A stretch of DNA of 64,000 nt from Halotalea alkalilenta DSM 17697 (GTDB taxonomy: Bacteria; Pseudomonadota; Gammaproteobacteria; Pseudomonadales; Halomonadaceae): assembly GCF_000621205.1 (NCBI RefSeq), contig NZ_KK211229.1:190061-254060 (forward strand). The letters are read 5' to 3'. This document shows, piece by piece, positions 25,742 through 34,932 of this stretch (positions are counted from its first letter, which is position 1; every line of letters begins with the position of its first letter). Below the pieces are notes generated by a model that worked only from the letters and a program-made list of their open reading frames with translations, made no database searches and had not been told where the DNA came from. A program made the position numbers and the translations under genes.

Positions 25742-26494
25742 TCACCCGACTATCGCTTTTTTCATTTGGGCAGCGACATTGGCGATTTCGCCACGGATGT
25801 CGCTGCGGCGCTGCGCGTCCAGTCGAGCGACGGGAATCGAGGTGCTGACGGCGATGCTTTTTCCGCTGGGGGTCTGGCCGACGTAGGCGGCGAAACAGCA
25901 GAGCCCGGCGGTCACCTCTTCCTGCTCCGTGGCCACCCCGGATCTTCGTACCTCGCGCAGCTGCTCGAGCAGCTGAGCGAGGTCGGTGACGGTGTGTTCG
26001 GTGATGGCGGGTAGCCGTGCGGGGAGGAGTTGTTGCAGCTTCGCCTCAGGGAGCTGGGCGAGCAGCGCCTTGCCGAGTGCGCAGGCATGGGCGGGAAGCC
26101 GCGAACCGAGCTCGGATACCAGTCTCACCGGGCGGGGGGCGTCTTCGCGGGCGATGTAGACGACCTCGTCGCCGTCCAGTACGGCGAGTTGCAGCACCTC
26201 CTTCTCTCGTTCCACGAACTCGACCGCGGCATGCCTGAACGCCTCCTGGAGCGCGTCGTGGCGCAGATACGAAGCCCCCAGGGTGTAGAGCCCGATACCG
26301 ATGAGATAGCCATCGCTTCTCTTCTCGATCCAGCGTCGCTGGACGAGGGACTCGAGCAGCAGATACAGCGTGCTCTTCGGCAGCCCGGTCGCTAGACCAA
26401 GGTCCGCCGCGCTGACCGGGGTTCCCTTCGTCGCCAGTGTCTCCAGGATCTGATGGGCTCTTCTGATCGCGGGTACTTCGTAGTCGGTGGCCAT
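25742..26494 (-). CDS. IclR-family transcriptional regulator
   Basis: This 250-residue regulator has an N-terminal winged helix (AIRRAHQILETLA, GLPKSTLYLLLESLVQRRWIE) and a C-terminal effector domain (RLPAHACALGKALLA, VSTSIPVARL). It is divergent from the xylX-like and aldehyde dehydrogenase genes, so it most likely controls that pair in response to a sugar acid or keto acid. A TCCAA-CATA-TTGGA inverted repeat lies in the shared promoter region. Confidence 0.9.
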   Translation of the reverse strand: MATDYEVPAIRRAHQILETLATKGTPVSAADLGLATGLPKSTLYLLLESLVQRRWIEKRSDGYLIGIGLYTLGASYLRHDALQEAFRHAAVEFVEREKEVLQLAVLDGDEVVYIAREDAPRPVRLVSELGSRLPAHACALGKALLAQLPEAKLQQLLPARLPAITEHTVTDLAQLLEQLREVRRSGVATEQEEVTAGLCCFAAYVGQTPSGKSIAVSTSIPVARLDAQRRSDIRGEIANVAAQMKKAIVG

Positions 26495-26522
26495 CGTGGC
26501 GTCGCCTTATCGAGCGGGAATT

Positions 26523-26558
26523 TCCAACATATTGGACAGTAAAACAAAATATTGTACA
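26523..26558. promoter_or_regulatory. Candidate IclR operator between iclR and xylX-like gene
   Basis: The inverted repeat TCCAA-CATA-TTGGA is at 26523-26536. The element ATATTG(G/T)ACA occurs twice, at 26529-26538 and 26549-26558, 20 bases apart. The location 29-64 bases from the IclR start and 41-76 bases from the xylX-like start suits a divergent operator. Binding is inferred. Confidence 0.45.
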
Positions 26559-26598
26559 AGCAGTGGAGTTTTTCTACAGTGGCAGTTCGACATCAGCG

Positions 26599-27771
26599 AT
26601 GGATCGAACAATGGCTCGTGATGCGTACCTTCCTATCGACCTGGACTCGGCACTGCTGGTCGGCCGCGTTTGGCGTGACGCCCCGATCAACGGTCCCGCT
26701 GTAGTGACGATTCGCAATCGCGAGGTCGTCGATCTCACGCTGCAGGTCGCCACGGTCGCCGACCTGCTCGAGCGTTCGGATCGTCATCGGATCGTTCGAC
26801 ACGCGCCGGGTGAGGTCATCGGCACGCTGGATGCGCTGCTCGACAACAGCCTCGCCGGCGGCGGGCGGGCGCCTTACCTGCTCGCTCCTTGCGACTTGCA
26901 GCCGGTGAAGGCTTCCGGCGTGACCTTCGCCGTCAGCCTGCTCGAGAGAGTGATCGAGGAGCAGGCCGAGGGCGACCCCTCCAGGGCGGAGGCCATTCGC
27001 GGTGCGATGGTCGAGCTGATCGGCCGCGACCTGTCGACGGTTCGGCCTGGTTCCGCCGAAGCGCAGGCGCTGAAAGCGGAGTTTCAGCGTCGCGGTCATT
27101 GGTCCCCATACCTCGAGGTGGGCATCGGCCCGGATGCCGAGGTTTTCTCCAAGGCGCCGCCGATGGCCAGCATAGGATTCGGCTCGCCGGTTGGACTGCA
27201 CCCTGATTCGAGCTGGAACAATCCCGAACCGGAGATCGTGCTTGCCGTCGACAGCCGGGGGGAAGCAGTGGGAGCGGCGCTAGGCAACGATGTGAACCTG
27301 CGCGACATCGAGGGGCGCAGTGCGCTGCTGTTGACCAAGGCCAAGGACAACAACGGCTCTTGCGCGATCGGACCGTTCATCCGCCTGTTCGATGAACGCT
27401 TCGACATCGATGCGGTGCGCACCGCTGATGTGTCGCTGCGGATCGAGGGACAAGACGGTTTCGAACTCGAAGCCATCAGCCATATGAGCGAGATCAGCCG
27501 GGATCCGCTCGCCATCGTTCGGCAAACCATCGGAGCGCATCACCAGTACCCGGATGGAATGATGCTTTTCCTCGGCACCATGTTCTCCCCGACCGAGGAC
27601 CGGGACACGGCCGGTGGCGGTTTCACCCATCACCTCGGTGATCGCGTGATCATCTCTTCCCCCCGGCTGGGAGCGCTGGTCAACGAGGTGAGCCTGTCGA
27701 CGGAAATAGCGCCCTGGACCTATGGCATCCGCTCGCTTTTCGCGCATCTGGCCGAACGGCGCGGCGCCTGA
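26599..27771 (+). CDS. xylX: 2-keto-3-deoxy-pentonate dehydratase, FAH superfamily (XylX-like)
   Basis: This 390-residue fumarylacetoacetate-hydrolase-fold protein has the long-form blocks of XylX from the Caulobacter Weimberg pathway: LLAPCDLQPVKASGVTFAVS, LERVIEEQAEGD, YLEVGIGPDAEVFSKAPPM, SSWNNPEPEIVL (metal-binding acids), GNDVNLRDIEGRSALLL and KAKDNNGSCAIGPFIRLF. XylX dehydrates 2-keto-3-deoxy-xylonate (or arabinonate) to 2-ketoglutarate semialdehyde, and the next gene encodes the enzyme for the following step. The start could be 26599 or 26611; neither has a clear Shine-Dalgarno. Confidence 0.88.
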   Translation: MDRTMARDAYLPIDLDSALLVGRVWRDAPINGPAVVTIRNREVVDLTLQVATVADLLERSDRHRIVRHAPGEVIGTLDALLDNSLAGGGRAPYLLAPCDLQPVKASGVTFAVSLLERVIEEQAEGDPSRAEAIRGAMVELIGRDLSTVRPGSAEAQALKAEFQRRGHWSPYLEVGIGPDAEVFSKAPPMASIGFGSPVGLHPDSSWNNPEPEIVLAVDSRGEAVGAALGNDVNLRDIEGRSALLLTKAKDNNGSCAIGPFIRLFDERFDIDAVRTADVSLRIEGQDGFELEAISHMSEISRDPLAIVRQTIGAHHQYPDGMMLFLGTMFSPTEDRDTAGGGFTHHLGDRVIISSPRLGALVNEVSLSTEIAPWTYGIRSLFAHLAERRGA

Positions 27772-27832
27772 GTGGTGAAGGGGCGCCAGCGGACACCGGG
27801 CTTGAATCTTCAATCGCGCGTAGGGAGGCGAC

Positions 27833-29410
27833 ATGCAGATCACAGGCAAGAACTACATCGGCGGTGAGAGAAGCGGCGAGGGCGACGAGCGTATCCATAG
27901 CTACGACGCCACCAGCGCAGAGCGGCTGCCTTATGAATTTTGCCAGGCCACGCCAGCTGAGATCGATGCTGCCGCTCGCGCTGCGGCATCGGCCTATCCT
28001 GCCTATCGCCGGCTGCCTGCTACCCAACGAGCCGAGTTCCTCGACGCCATCGCCGATGAGCTGGATGCGCTGGACGACGGTTTCATCTCCTTGGTGACGC
28101 GTGAGACCGCCTTGCCGGCCGCCCGCATCCAGGGCGAGCGCGCTCGTACCAGCGGGCAGCTGCGTTCGTTCGCCCAAGTGCTGCGCCGGGGTGATTTCCA
28201 TGGTGCGCGTATCGACCGGGCAATGCCTGCGCGCAAACCAACGCCGCGGGTTGACCTGCGCCAATGCAGGCTCGGTATTGGCCCGGTGGCGGTGTTCGGT
28301 GCGAGCAATTTCCCGCTGGCCTTTTCAACCGCTGGCGGCGACACCGCCGCGGCCTTGGCCGCAGGCTGCCCGGTGGTGTTCAAGGCCCATAGCGGCCACA
28401 TGGCCACTGCCGAATGCGTGGCCGACGCCATCCTCCGGGCAGCGCACAGGCATGCCATGCCCCAAGGCGTCTTCAACATGATCTATGGGGATCGCGTCGG
28501 TGAGGGGCTGGTCAAGCACCCGGCGATCCAAGCGGTCGGCTTCACCGGTTCATTGAAAGGTGGGCGCGCGCTATGCGACATGGCGGCGATGCGCCCGCAG
28601 CCGATTCCGGTGTTCGCCGAAATGTCGAGCATCAATCCGGTGCTGCTTCTGCCGCAGGCGCTGCGGCTGCGCCGTGCCGATGTCGCCCACGAGTTGGCGG
28701 CATCGATGGTCCTGGGCTGTGGGCAATTCTGCACCAACCCGGGCCTGGTCATCGGCATCCGATCGGCGGAGTTCGATGAGTTCTCAACCCTGCTGGCCGA
28801 GGTGATCGCTGAGGAGCGGCCGCAGACCATGCTCAACGCCAATACGCTGAAGAGCTACGAACGAGGCGTGGCGGCGCTGCATGCGCATCAGGGGATCGAG
28901 CACCTGGCCGGTCAGCGCCAGCAGGGCAGCCAGGCATGGCCGCAGCTGTTCCAGGCCGACGTTGGCCTTCTGCTGCAGGGGGACGAACTGCTGCAGCAAG
29001 AGGTCTTCGGGCCCACTTCAGTGGTCGTCGAAGTGGCCGATAAGACGCAGCTGGTACAGGCGGCGCAGAGCCTGCATGGGCAGCTCACCGCGACCCTGAT
29101 CGCCGAGCATGCCGACCTTGCCGAGTTCGCTGAACTGGTGCCCGTGCTGGAGCAGAAGGCCGGCCGGCTGTTGCTCAATGGTTACCCCACCGGGGTGGAA
29201 GTCAGCGATGCAATGGTTCACGGCGGCCCTTATCCGGCGACCTCCGATGCGCGGGGGACCTCCGTGGGCAGCCTGGCCATCGAGCGGTTCCTGCGCCCGG
29301 TGTGTTACCAGGACTATCCCGATGCGCTGCTGCCCGATGCACTGAAAGACGCCAATCCGCTGGGCATCCAGCGGCTAGTGGACGGCAAGCCCTCGAGCGT
29401 CGCGATCTGA
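27833..29410 (+). CDS. 2-ketoglutarate semialdehyde (2,5-dioxovalerate) dehydrogenase
   Basis: This 525-residue aldehyde dehydrogenase of the NADP+-type KGSADH group has FGASNFPLAFSTAGGDTAAALAAGCPVVFKAHSGH (cofactor binding), VGFTGSLKGGRAL, the catalytic Glu in FAEMSSINPVL and the catalytic Cys in GQFCTNPGLV. It would convert 2-ketoglutarate semialdehyde to 2-ketoglutarate, ending the Weimberg route begun by the XylX-like enzyme 61 bases upstream. The length above 500 residues separates this group from succinate-semialdehyde enzymes. Confidence 0.9.
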   Translation: MQITGKNYIGGERSGEGDERIHSYDATSAERLPYEFCQATPAEIDAAARAAASAYPAYRRLPATQRAEFLDAIADELDALDDGFISLVTRETALPAARIQGERARTSGQLRSFAQVLRRGDFHGARIDRAMPARKPTPRVDLRQCRLGIGPVAVFGASNFPLAFSTAGGDTAAALAAGCPVVFKAHSGHMATAECVADAILRAAHRHAMPQGVFNMIYGDRVGEGLVKHPAIQAVGFTGSLKGGRALCDMAAMRPQPIPVFAEMSSINPVLLLPQALRLRRADVAHELAASMVLGCGQFCTNPGLVIGIRSAEFDEFSTLLAEVIAEERPQTMLNANTLKSYERGVAALHAHQGIEHLAGQRQQGSQAWPQLFQADVGLLLQGDELLQQEVFGPTSVVVEVADKTQLVQAAQSLHGQLTATLIAEHADLAEFAELVPVLEQKAGRLLLNGYPTGVEVSDAMVHGGPYPATSDARGTSVGSLAIERFLRPVCYQDYPDALLPDALKDANPLGIQRLVDGKPSSVAI

Positions 29411-29417
29411 GCGCCGA

Positions 29418-30260
29418 TCAAGCGGAAACCGTCCGCTGGCGCTGTTCACCCAACCCTTCGATGCCCAACCGTACCTCCTGGCCCGGCCTCAGGTACACCG
29501 GCGGCCTCTGCCCCATGCCGACGCCGGGCGGTGTACCGGTGGAGATCAAATCTCCCGGCTGGAGGCTCATGAAGCGGCTGAGGTAGCTGATGATCTCGGC
29601 GACGGAGAAGATCATCGTGCGGGTGGAGCCGTCCTGATAGCGATGGCCGTCGACGTCGAGCCACATCGACAGTCGCTGTGGGTCGGCGACCTCATCGCGG
29701 GTGACCAGCCAAGGGCCGATGGGGCCGAAGGTGTCGCAGCCCTTGCCCTTGTCCCAGGTGCCGCCGCGCTCGAGCTGATACTCGCGTTCGGATATGTCGT
29801 TGACCACGCAGTAACCGGCGACGTGATCGAGCGCGTCGCGCGGCTCGATGTAGCGTCCGGGCTTGCCGATCACTACGCCGAGTTCCACTTCCCAGTCGGT
29901 TTTAGCCGAGCCGCGGGGAATCAGGGTATCGTCGTTGGGGCCGCAGACCGCGCTGGTCCACTTGGCGAAAACCACTGGCTCCTTGGGAATGTCGGCGCCG
30001 GTCTCGGCGGCATGGTCGGCATAGTTGAGCCCGATGCAGATGAACTTGCCGATCCCTCCGACGCAGGGAGCGATGCGCACCTCGCCCTCCACCTTCGGCA
30101 ACCGTGCAAGATCGAGTGCGCGGATTCGCTCGAGCCCTGCGGGCGTGAGCATCTCGCCGGCGATATCGTCGATGTCGCCGGAAAGATCGCGAAGGCTGCC
30201 GTCGGCGTCGAGGATGCCGGGTTTTTCCGCCCCATGGGGGCCGTAGCGCAAGAGTTTCAT
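29418..30260 (-). CDS. Fumarylacetoacetate hydrolase-family protein, likely 2,4-diketo-3-deoxy sugar-acid hydrolase
   Basis: This is a 280-residue FAH-fold protein. [31 protein letters not shown], the metal-binding [35 protein letters not shown] and [12 protein letters not shown] are the standard blocks. Proteins of this type hydrolyse C-C bonds in 2,4-diketo acids, as in the oxidative L-rhamnose and L-fucose routes (giving pyruvate and a hydroxy acid). The SDR gene 60 bases upstream would make such a diketo acid. It converges on the KGSADH gene with a 7-base gap. Confidence 0.85.
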   Translation of the reverse strand: MKLLRYGPHGAEKPGILDADGSLRDLSGDIDDIAGEMLTPAGLERIRALDLARLPKVEGEVRIAPCVGGIGKFICIGLNYADHAAETGADIPKEPVVFAKWTSAVCGPNDDTLIPRGSAKTDWEVELGVVIGKPGRYIEPRDALDHVAGYCVVNDISEREYQLERGGTWDKGKGCDTFGPIGPWLVTRDEVADPQRLSMWLDVDGHRYQDGSTRTMIFSVAEIISYLSRFMSLQPGDLISTGTPPGVGMGQRPPVYLRPGQEVRLGIEGLGEQRQRTVSA

Positions 30261-30320
30261 CTGTTGTTCAGCTCCGACGTTGAAAGGAGAAGTCGCCCGG
30301 ACCGCTTCGCAAGGGCTTCG

Positions 30321-31061
30321 CTAGTTCGACCAACCGCCGTCGATCACCTGGGTGGTACCGGTGATGAAGGCCGCCTCGTCGCTGGCGAGAAAGGCGGCCA
30401 GCGCGGCGATTTCTTCACTGCTACCAAGCCGTCCCATCGGCTGGCGGGCGATGAATTCGGCATGTACGTCCGCTTCGCTGCGTCCCTGTGCCGAGGCCAG
30501 CGTCTTGATTCTCTCGCGCAGCGAAGGGGAGTCGATGGTGCCCGGGCAGATCGCATTGCAGCGCACTCCCTGGGTCACGTAGTCGGCGGCTATCGATTTG
30601 GTCAGGCCGATCACCGCTGCCTTGGTGGTGCCGTAGGCAAAGCGGTTGGGCACCCCCTTGAGGCTCGACGCCAGCGAAGCGATATTGATGATGGAGCCGC
30701 CGCCGCGTTCGAGCATGCCGGGCAGGAACGCCTTGCAGCTGTGGAACATGGCGCCGACGTTGAGCGCCAGTGAGTGTGACCAGGCGCGCTCGTCGCACTC
30801 GAGCAGGCTGCCCTGGTGGACATAGCCCGCGCAGTTGACCAGTACGTCGATGGTGCCGAGTTCGACGGCGAGCGCGGCGATCGCTTCGTTGTCGAGCACA
30901 TCGAGCAGTGCGGGCTGCGCACCCTCGATGTCGGCCAGCTTGGTGATCTCGAGGTCGGTGGCGATCACCGTGGCGCCCTCTCTAACCAGGCGCTGCGCTA
31001 TCGCCTTGCCGATGCCCTGTCCCGCGGCGGTGACTACCGCCTTCTTGTCCACTAGTCGCAT
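30321..31061 (-). CDS. SDR dehydrogenase, likely 2-keto-3-deoxy sugar-acid 4-dehydrogenase
   Basis: This 246-residue classical SDR has TAAGQGIGKAIA (cofactor), NCAGYVHQG, the Ser in INIASLAS, YGTTKAAVIGL (Tyr-x-x-x-Lys) and the C-terminal TGTTQVIDGGWSN. It resembles 2-keto-3-deoxy-L-fuconate/rhamnonate dehydrogenases, which oxidise C4 to give the 2,4-diketo acid used by the adjacent FAH hydrolase. TTGGAGGAG precedes the ATG at 31061. It lies between the GntR gene and the FAH gene on the same strand. Confidence 0.85.
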   Translation of the reverse strand: MRLVDKKAVVTAAGQGIGKAIAQRLVREGATVIATDLEITKLADIEGAQPALLDVLDNEAIAALAVELGTIDVLVNCAGYVHQGSLLECDERAWSHSLALNVGAMFHSCKAFLPGMLERGGGSIINIASLASSLKGVPNRFAYGTTKAAVIGLTKSIAADYVTQGVRCNAICPGTIDSPSLRERIKTLASAQGRSEADVHAEFIARQPMGRLGSSEEIAALAAFLASDEAAFITGTTQVIDGGWSN

Positions 31062-31149
31062 CTGCCACTCCTCCAAGGGATCTGCATCCGTCGGCCTGAT
31101 CTTTCGACCCGTGACCATCGCGCTTCGCCCTTCGTTGGGGCCTTACGCG

Positions 31150-31914
31150 TCAGCGGTCGAGATCCTGCAGCGGATTGTCGCTGAATATGTAGCGATCCAC
31201 TTCGTTGCCGTCCTCGACGGTGCTGGCATCGAACAGCATCTGCCGGGTGTTTTCGAGATGACGCCACATCGCCGATCGCGCCTCGACCGGATCGCGCCGA
31301 ATCAGGGCGCGCAGGATCGCATCGTGGTCGTCGCACCAGCTCGCGAGCGATTCGCGGTTGTCGATCCGGTCGAACAACTTGCGCCACATTGGGTTTCTCT
31401 CCCGCTGGTACCACATCTTCTCGACCAGATAGACCAGCACCGAATTCTGCGTGGCACTCGCGACGCCGAGGTGAAAGCGCCGATCCCAGTCGGAATCCCG
31501 ATAGCGATCCTCGGCGCGGCTTCTCGCCGAGATCTCCTGCAGCTCGAGAATCCCGGCCTTGGTGATCTGCCGTGCGGCGAATTCGGCGATGTTGCTCTCG
31601 ACCAGCTGGCGTGCCTGGATCATTTCGAACGGCCCGGCCGACAGCTCGTCGTGGTAGGGTTCCGGCGACGGCTCGACGGCAGCCTCCTTGGGCTCGATCA
31701 CATAGATCCCCGAGCCCTTGCGCACCTCCACCCGGTTCTCGATCTCGAGCAGAATCAGCGCCTCGCGTACCACCGTGCGGCTGATATCGAGCTCCTCGGC
31801 GATGAGCCGTTCCGCCGGCATGCGGCTGCCGACGGGGTAGTCTCCTGCCTCGATCCTCGAGCGGAGGATGGCGGCGATCTGCTGGTAGAGACGTTTGGGC
31901 TTGGCGCTGGTCAT
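31150..31914 (-). CDS. GntR/FadR-type regulator similar to ExuR/UxuR
   Basis: This 254-residue regulator has the winged helix LYQQIAAILRSRIEAGDYPVGSRMPAERLIAEELDISRTVVREALILLEIENRVEVRKGSGIYV, followed by an FCD all-helical effector domain (GPFEMIQARQLVESNIAEFAARQI, FHLGVASATQNSVLVYLV, RERNPMW, HDAILRALIRRDPVEARSAMWRHLENTRQ). The blocks match the hexuronate regulators ExuR/UxuR. It likely represses the surrounding sugar-acid genes until a hexuronate-like ligand appears. TTGG-N5-CCAA sites at its own promoter and at 36.0-36.1 kb fit ExuR/UxuR-type operators. Confidence 0.88.
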   Translation of the reverse strand: MTSAKPKRLYQQIAAILRSRIEAGDYPVGSRMPAERLIAEELDISRTVVREALILLEIENRVEVRKGSGIYVIEPKEAAVEPSPEPYHDELSAGPFEMIQARQLVESNIAEFAARQITKAGILELQEISARSRAEDRYRDSDWDRRFHLGVASATQNSVLVYLVEKMWYQRERNPMWRKLFDRIDNRESLASWCDDHDAILRALIRRDPVEARSAMWRHLENTRQMLFDASTVEDGNEVDRYIFSDNPLQDLDR

Positions 31915-31959
31915 GGCGGCTCTCGCGAGATGGGGAGGGCTCGATGATAGCAATTGATA

Positions 31960-31972
31960 TTGGATGGACCAA
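31960..31972. promoter_or_regulatory. Candidate operator TTGG-N5-CCAA upstream of the GntR gene
   Basis: TTGGATGGACCAA lies 46 bases upstream of the regulator start. It resembles E. coli ExuR/UxuR operators (TTGGTATACCAA), with one extra central base, and matches two sites at 36.0-36.1 kb. It suggests autoregulation. Confidence 0.6.
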
Positions 31973-32012
31973 TTCGCCTCGCCATTTGCTCACCATGGAC
32001 CAACCCGGATGG

Positions 32013-33296
32013 TCAGAACATCAGGTTGGGCAGCGTCAGCGCCAAGGCTGGAAAGAACGTCACCAGCAGCAGTACCACCAGCATCACACCCCAGAACGGC
32101 AGCACCTCGCGAATGAAGGTGCCGATGCCGGCACCGGTGATGCTGCAAGTAGTGAACATCACCGTGCCCATCGGCGGCGTAATGGTGCCGATCGAGGCAT
32201 TGATGATGAAGATGATGCCGAAGTGCACCGGGTCGATGCCGAACTCGGCGGCGACGGGGGCCAGCAGCGGCGAAAGCACGATCAGGATCGCATTGCCTTC
32301 GAGAAACATGCCGATGGCGAGTAGCAGCAGGTTGGCCAGCAGCAGGAAGGCGATCGGCCCGCTGACGTGCTCCGAGAGCAGCTCGGTCATCTGCTGTGGA
32401 ATGCCTTCCCAGGTCAGAAAGCGGGCGAACGCTGAGGCCACGCAGATGATGAACAGCACGTTGACCGATGCCAGCATCGACTCGCGGGTGGCCTGGGCGA
32501 TCGTCGTTGGCCTTAGTTCCCGATACACGAACACGCCGACGAACAGCGAATAGAGCACTGCCATGGCACCGGCTTCGGTCGGCGTGAACAGGCCGAAGCG
32601 GATGCCGCCGATCACCAGCACCGGCAGCACCAGTGCCAGTAGGCCGGCGCGGGTGATGCTCAGCCACTGGCCCTTCGGCACTGGCTCACGCTGTGGCAGT
32701 TGGAAGCCACGCCGGCGGGCGATCAGGTTGACCGCCACCATCAGCAGCATCGCCATGATCACGCCGGGAATCACGCCGGCCATGAACAGCCGCCCGATCG
32801 AGACGTTGTTGACGTAGCCGTAGACGATCATCGCGATCGCCGGGGGAATCGTCGAGGTGATCAGTGACGAGGCGGCGGTCACCGCCGAGGAGAAGCCGAC
32901 CGGGTAGCGCTGCTCGGTCATCCGCGGCACCAGCAGCTTGGCGCTCATCGCCGAGTCTGCGATGTTCGAACCCGAAAGCCCCCCCATCAGCACGCTAAGC
33001 ATGACGTTGGCCTGGGCCAGCCCGCCATGCATGCGCCGGGTCAGCAGTCCGGCGAGATTCAGCAGCCGGGTGGCGATCCCCGATCGATTCATGAACACCC
33101 CAGCCATGATGAAGAAGGGGACGGCGAGCAGCGAGACGGCGCTGAGACCGCCGGTCATGCGCTGTACCAGCAAGACCATGGGTTCGCTGCCTTCGACCAC
33201 GAAGTAGAGCAGCGTCGACATCAGCAGCGCGAAGGCCACCGGCGTACCCATGAAGAACAGCACCAGCATTCCGATCAGTGCGCTCGCAACGGCCAT
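32013..33296 (-). CDS. dctM: TRAP transporter large permease (DctM), second system
   Basis: This 427-residue permease has DctM blocks MGTPVAFALLMSTLLYF, LLAVPFFIMAGVFMNRSGIATRL, MHGGLAQANVMLSVLMGGLSGSNIADSAM and STIPPAIAMIVYGYVNNVSIG. The ATG at 33296 lies 4 bases after the small-permease stop. It is the last gene of an operon whose order is alcohol dehydrogenase-P-Q-M. The operon context and the ExuR/UxuR-like regulator suggest a hexuronate or aldonate substrate. Confidence 0.93.
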   Translation of the reverse strand: MAVASALIGMLVLFFMGTPVAFALLMSTLLYFVVEGSEPMVLLVQRMTGGLSAVSLLAVPFFIMAGVFMNRSGIATRLLNLAGLLTRRMHGGLAQANVMLSVLMGGLSGSNIADSAMSAKLLVPRMTEQRYPVGFSSAVTAASSLITSTIPPAIAMIVYGYVNNVSIGRLFMAGVIPGVIMAMLLMVAVNLIARRRGFQLPQREPVPKGQWLSITRAGLLALVLPVLVIGGIRFGLFTPTEAGAMAVLYSLFVGVFVYRELRPTTIAQATRESMLASVNVLFIICVASAFARFLTWEGIPQQMTELLSEHVSGPIAFLLLANLLLLAIGMFLEGNAILIVLSPLLAPVAAEFGIDPVHFGIIFIINASIGTITPPMGTVMFTTCSITGAGIGTFIREVLPFWGVMLVVLLLVTFFPALALTLPNLMF

Positions 33297-33300
33297 CGTC

Positions 33301-33879
33301 TCAGCTCCTCGGATCAATGTCGGGTCCCGCATGAACGCGGGGCGGGAGATCGGCAATCAGTCCAGGCGCGACCGCGGCGAGGGGATCGACCACCGGGGGC
33401 GAGATCAGGTTGCGCAACGAGTGGATCAGCATCAGTGCGCCGGCGACGGGGATCGCCAGGTGCACCCAATAGAAGGGGATGTTCAACATCGGTGTGCTGC
33501 GCATCGCGGCGAAGGGCAGCAGCTTGAGTCCCCACACCAGCATGACCGCCGCGCATATCAGCGTCACACCGACGTTGAAGATTCGGGTGTTCCATTTAGC
33601 CAGCCTTGGGGGTAGCCGGTCGCTTACGATCGAAATCATCACATGCTCGTTGCGCCGTACCAGCGCGCTGGCGCCGAGCATCGTCGTCCACAGCATCAGC
33701 AGTTGCAGCACTTCCTCGGCCCAGGCCAGCGGCATCGACATGAAATAGCGCATGAAGACGTTGCAGATCGCGACCAGGAAGAGGGCGAATAGCGCCACGC
33801 TGGCGAGCAGCTCGTCGACGCGCAGGAGTGCGTCCAGCCAACCGGTGCGCGGGGAAAGAACGATGCCATCGGTAGTCAT
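33301..33879 (-). CDS. dctQ: TRAP transporter small permease (DctQ), second system
   Basis: This is a 192-residue four-helix membrane protein with the DctQ core ICNVFMRYFMSMPLAWAEEVLQLLMLWTTMLGASALVRRNEHVMI. Its ATG overlaps the end of the receptor gene by four bases and it is followed at once by the large permease. The C-terminal tail of about 35 residues after the last helix is longer than in the first TRAP system and rich in Pro. Confidence 0.9.
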   Translation of the reverse strand: MTTDGIVLSPRTGWLDALLRVDELLASVALFALFLVAICNVFMRYFMSMPLAWAEEVLQLLMLWTTMLGASALVRRNEHVMISIVSDRLPPRLAKWNTRIFNVGVTLICAAVMLVWGLKLLPFAAMRSTPMLNIPFYWVHLAIPVAGALMLIHSLRNLISPPVVDPLAAVAPGLIADLPPRVHAGPDIDPRS

Positions 33880-34895
33880 GAGGGATCCTCCTCGGGGCGG
33901 GGTTGGTCATTGGAGGTGATCTCGAGCATGAGATCGAAGAGCCCAGGATCGGACCACTGCGGGAATGCGCTCGGGATCATCTCGCGTGCGCGACTGCGAA
34001 ATGGCGCGAGATCGACTTCGATGATTTCGACGCCCGCATCGCGCATCCGCTCCAGGTCCGCTTCGCTGCGCTCCTCGATCAGTCGGTTGGCGTACTCGGC
34101 CATTCGTGCGCCGGTCTCGCTGAGGATCCGGCGCTGCTCCGGGGTGAGACGCTGCCAGAACTCCTCGCCAGTGACGAAGGGGGCGGTGGTCTGCATGTGG
34201 CGGGTCAGGCTCAGCCGTTTCACCACTTCTTCGAAGCGCCCGCCATGCAGGACTGGGATCGGGTTCTCGACCCCATCGATCATGCCCTGGGCCAACGCCG
34301 GGTAGACGTCGCCGAGCGACATGGGGGTCGGCACCGCGTTCATGGAGCGCAGCGCGGCTACGTACATCGGCGAGTTCTGTACCCGGATCCGCACACCGCG
34401 CAGATCCTCTGGCGTGCGTACCTCACGGTTCGAGAGCAACTGGCGCTCGCCGTAGGCGACCCACGGCACCACGATGCGATAGCCCTGCTCGACCAACGCC
34501 GCGGACTGGGCCTGAAACCAGTCGGAATCGAAGATCCGGGCCTTGGCTTCGAAGCTGTCGGCGATGTAGGGCGCGTCGATGACGCTGAGATCCGGCGCGA
34601 CGTCGAAGAAGTTGCTGTAGGCGCTGATCCCGATCACGGCGGAGCCGAAGCGAGCCTGTTCGGTGATCTCGGTTTCGTTGCCGAGCTGGCTGGCGGGGAA
34701 GGGGCGCAGTACCAAGTCTCCACCGCTTTCCTCTTCGACCCAGGTTGCCCATTGGCGAACGGCGAGATCGATCGGCTCTCCCGGCTGGTTGCCGTAGGAA
34801 ACGCGTATTACCGTCTCGGCGGCGACGCTGGGCGCGAAGGCGCCGATGGTGAGGGCCGCGATGACTAACGCCATGGCAGGGCGAAGTGGTCTCAT
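33876..34895 (-). CDS. dctP: TRAP transporter periplasmic solute receptor (DctP), second system
   Basis: This is a 339-residue receptor with a signal peptide (MRPLRPAMALVIAALTIGAFAPSVAA). The fold core includes RVSYGNQPGEPIDLAVRQW, PASQLGNETEITEQARFGSAVIG, the WVAYGERQLLSNREV segment, and the ligand-contact Arg region GVRIRVQNSPMYVAALRSMNAVPTPMSLGD. AAAGGGAT precedes the ATG at 34895. It overlaps the small permease gene by four bases. The substrate is probably the sugar acid processed by the neighbouring dehydrogenase and dehydratase. Confidence 0.92.
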   Translation of the reverse strand: MRPLRPAMALVIAALTIGAFAPSVAAETVIRVSYGNQPGEPIDLAVRQWATWVEEESGGDLVLRPFPASQLGNETEITEQARFGSAVIGISAYSNFFDVAPDLSVIDAPYIADSFEAKARIFDSDWFQAQSAALVEQGYRIVVPWVAYGERQLLSNREVRTPEDLRGVRIRVQNSPMYVAALRSMNAVPTPMSLGDVYPALAQGMIDGVENPIPVLHGGRFEEVVKRLSLTRHMQTTAPFVTGEEFWQRLTPEQRRILSETGARMAEYANRLIEERSEADLERMRDAGVEIIEVDLAPFRSRAREMIPSAFPQWSDPGLFDLMLEITSNDQPRPEEDPS

Positions 34896-34932
34896 GGTCG
34901 TATCCCTTTGGAAGATCGGGAAAATCCCGGCG

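Noticed and set aside
31052..31996. 314-codon minus-strand frame overlapping the GntR gene
   Set aside because: Out of frame with the clear winged-helix and FCD domains; low-complexity Arg-rich shadow.
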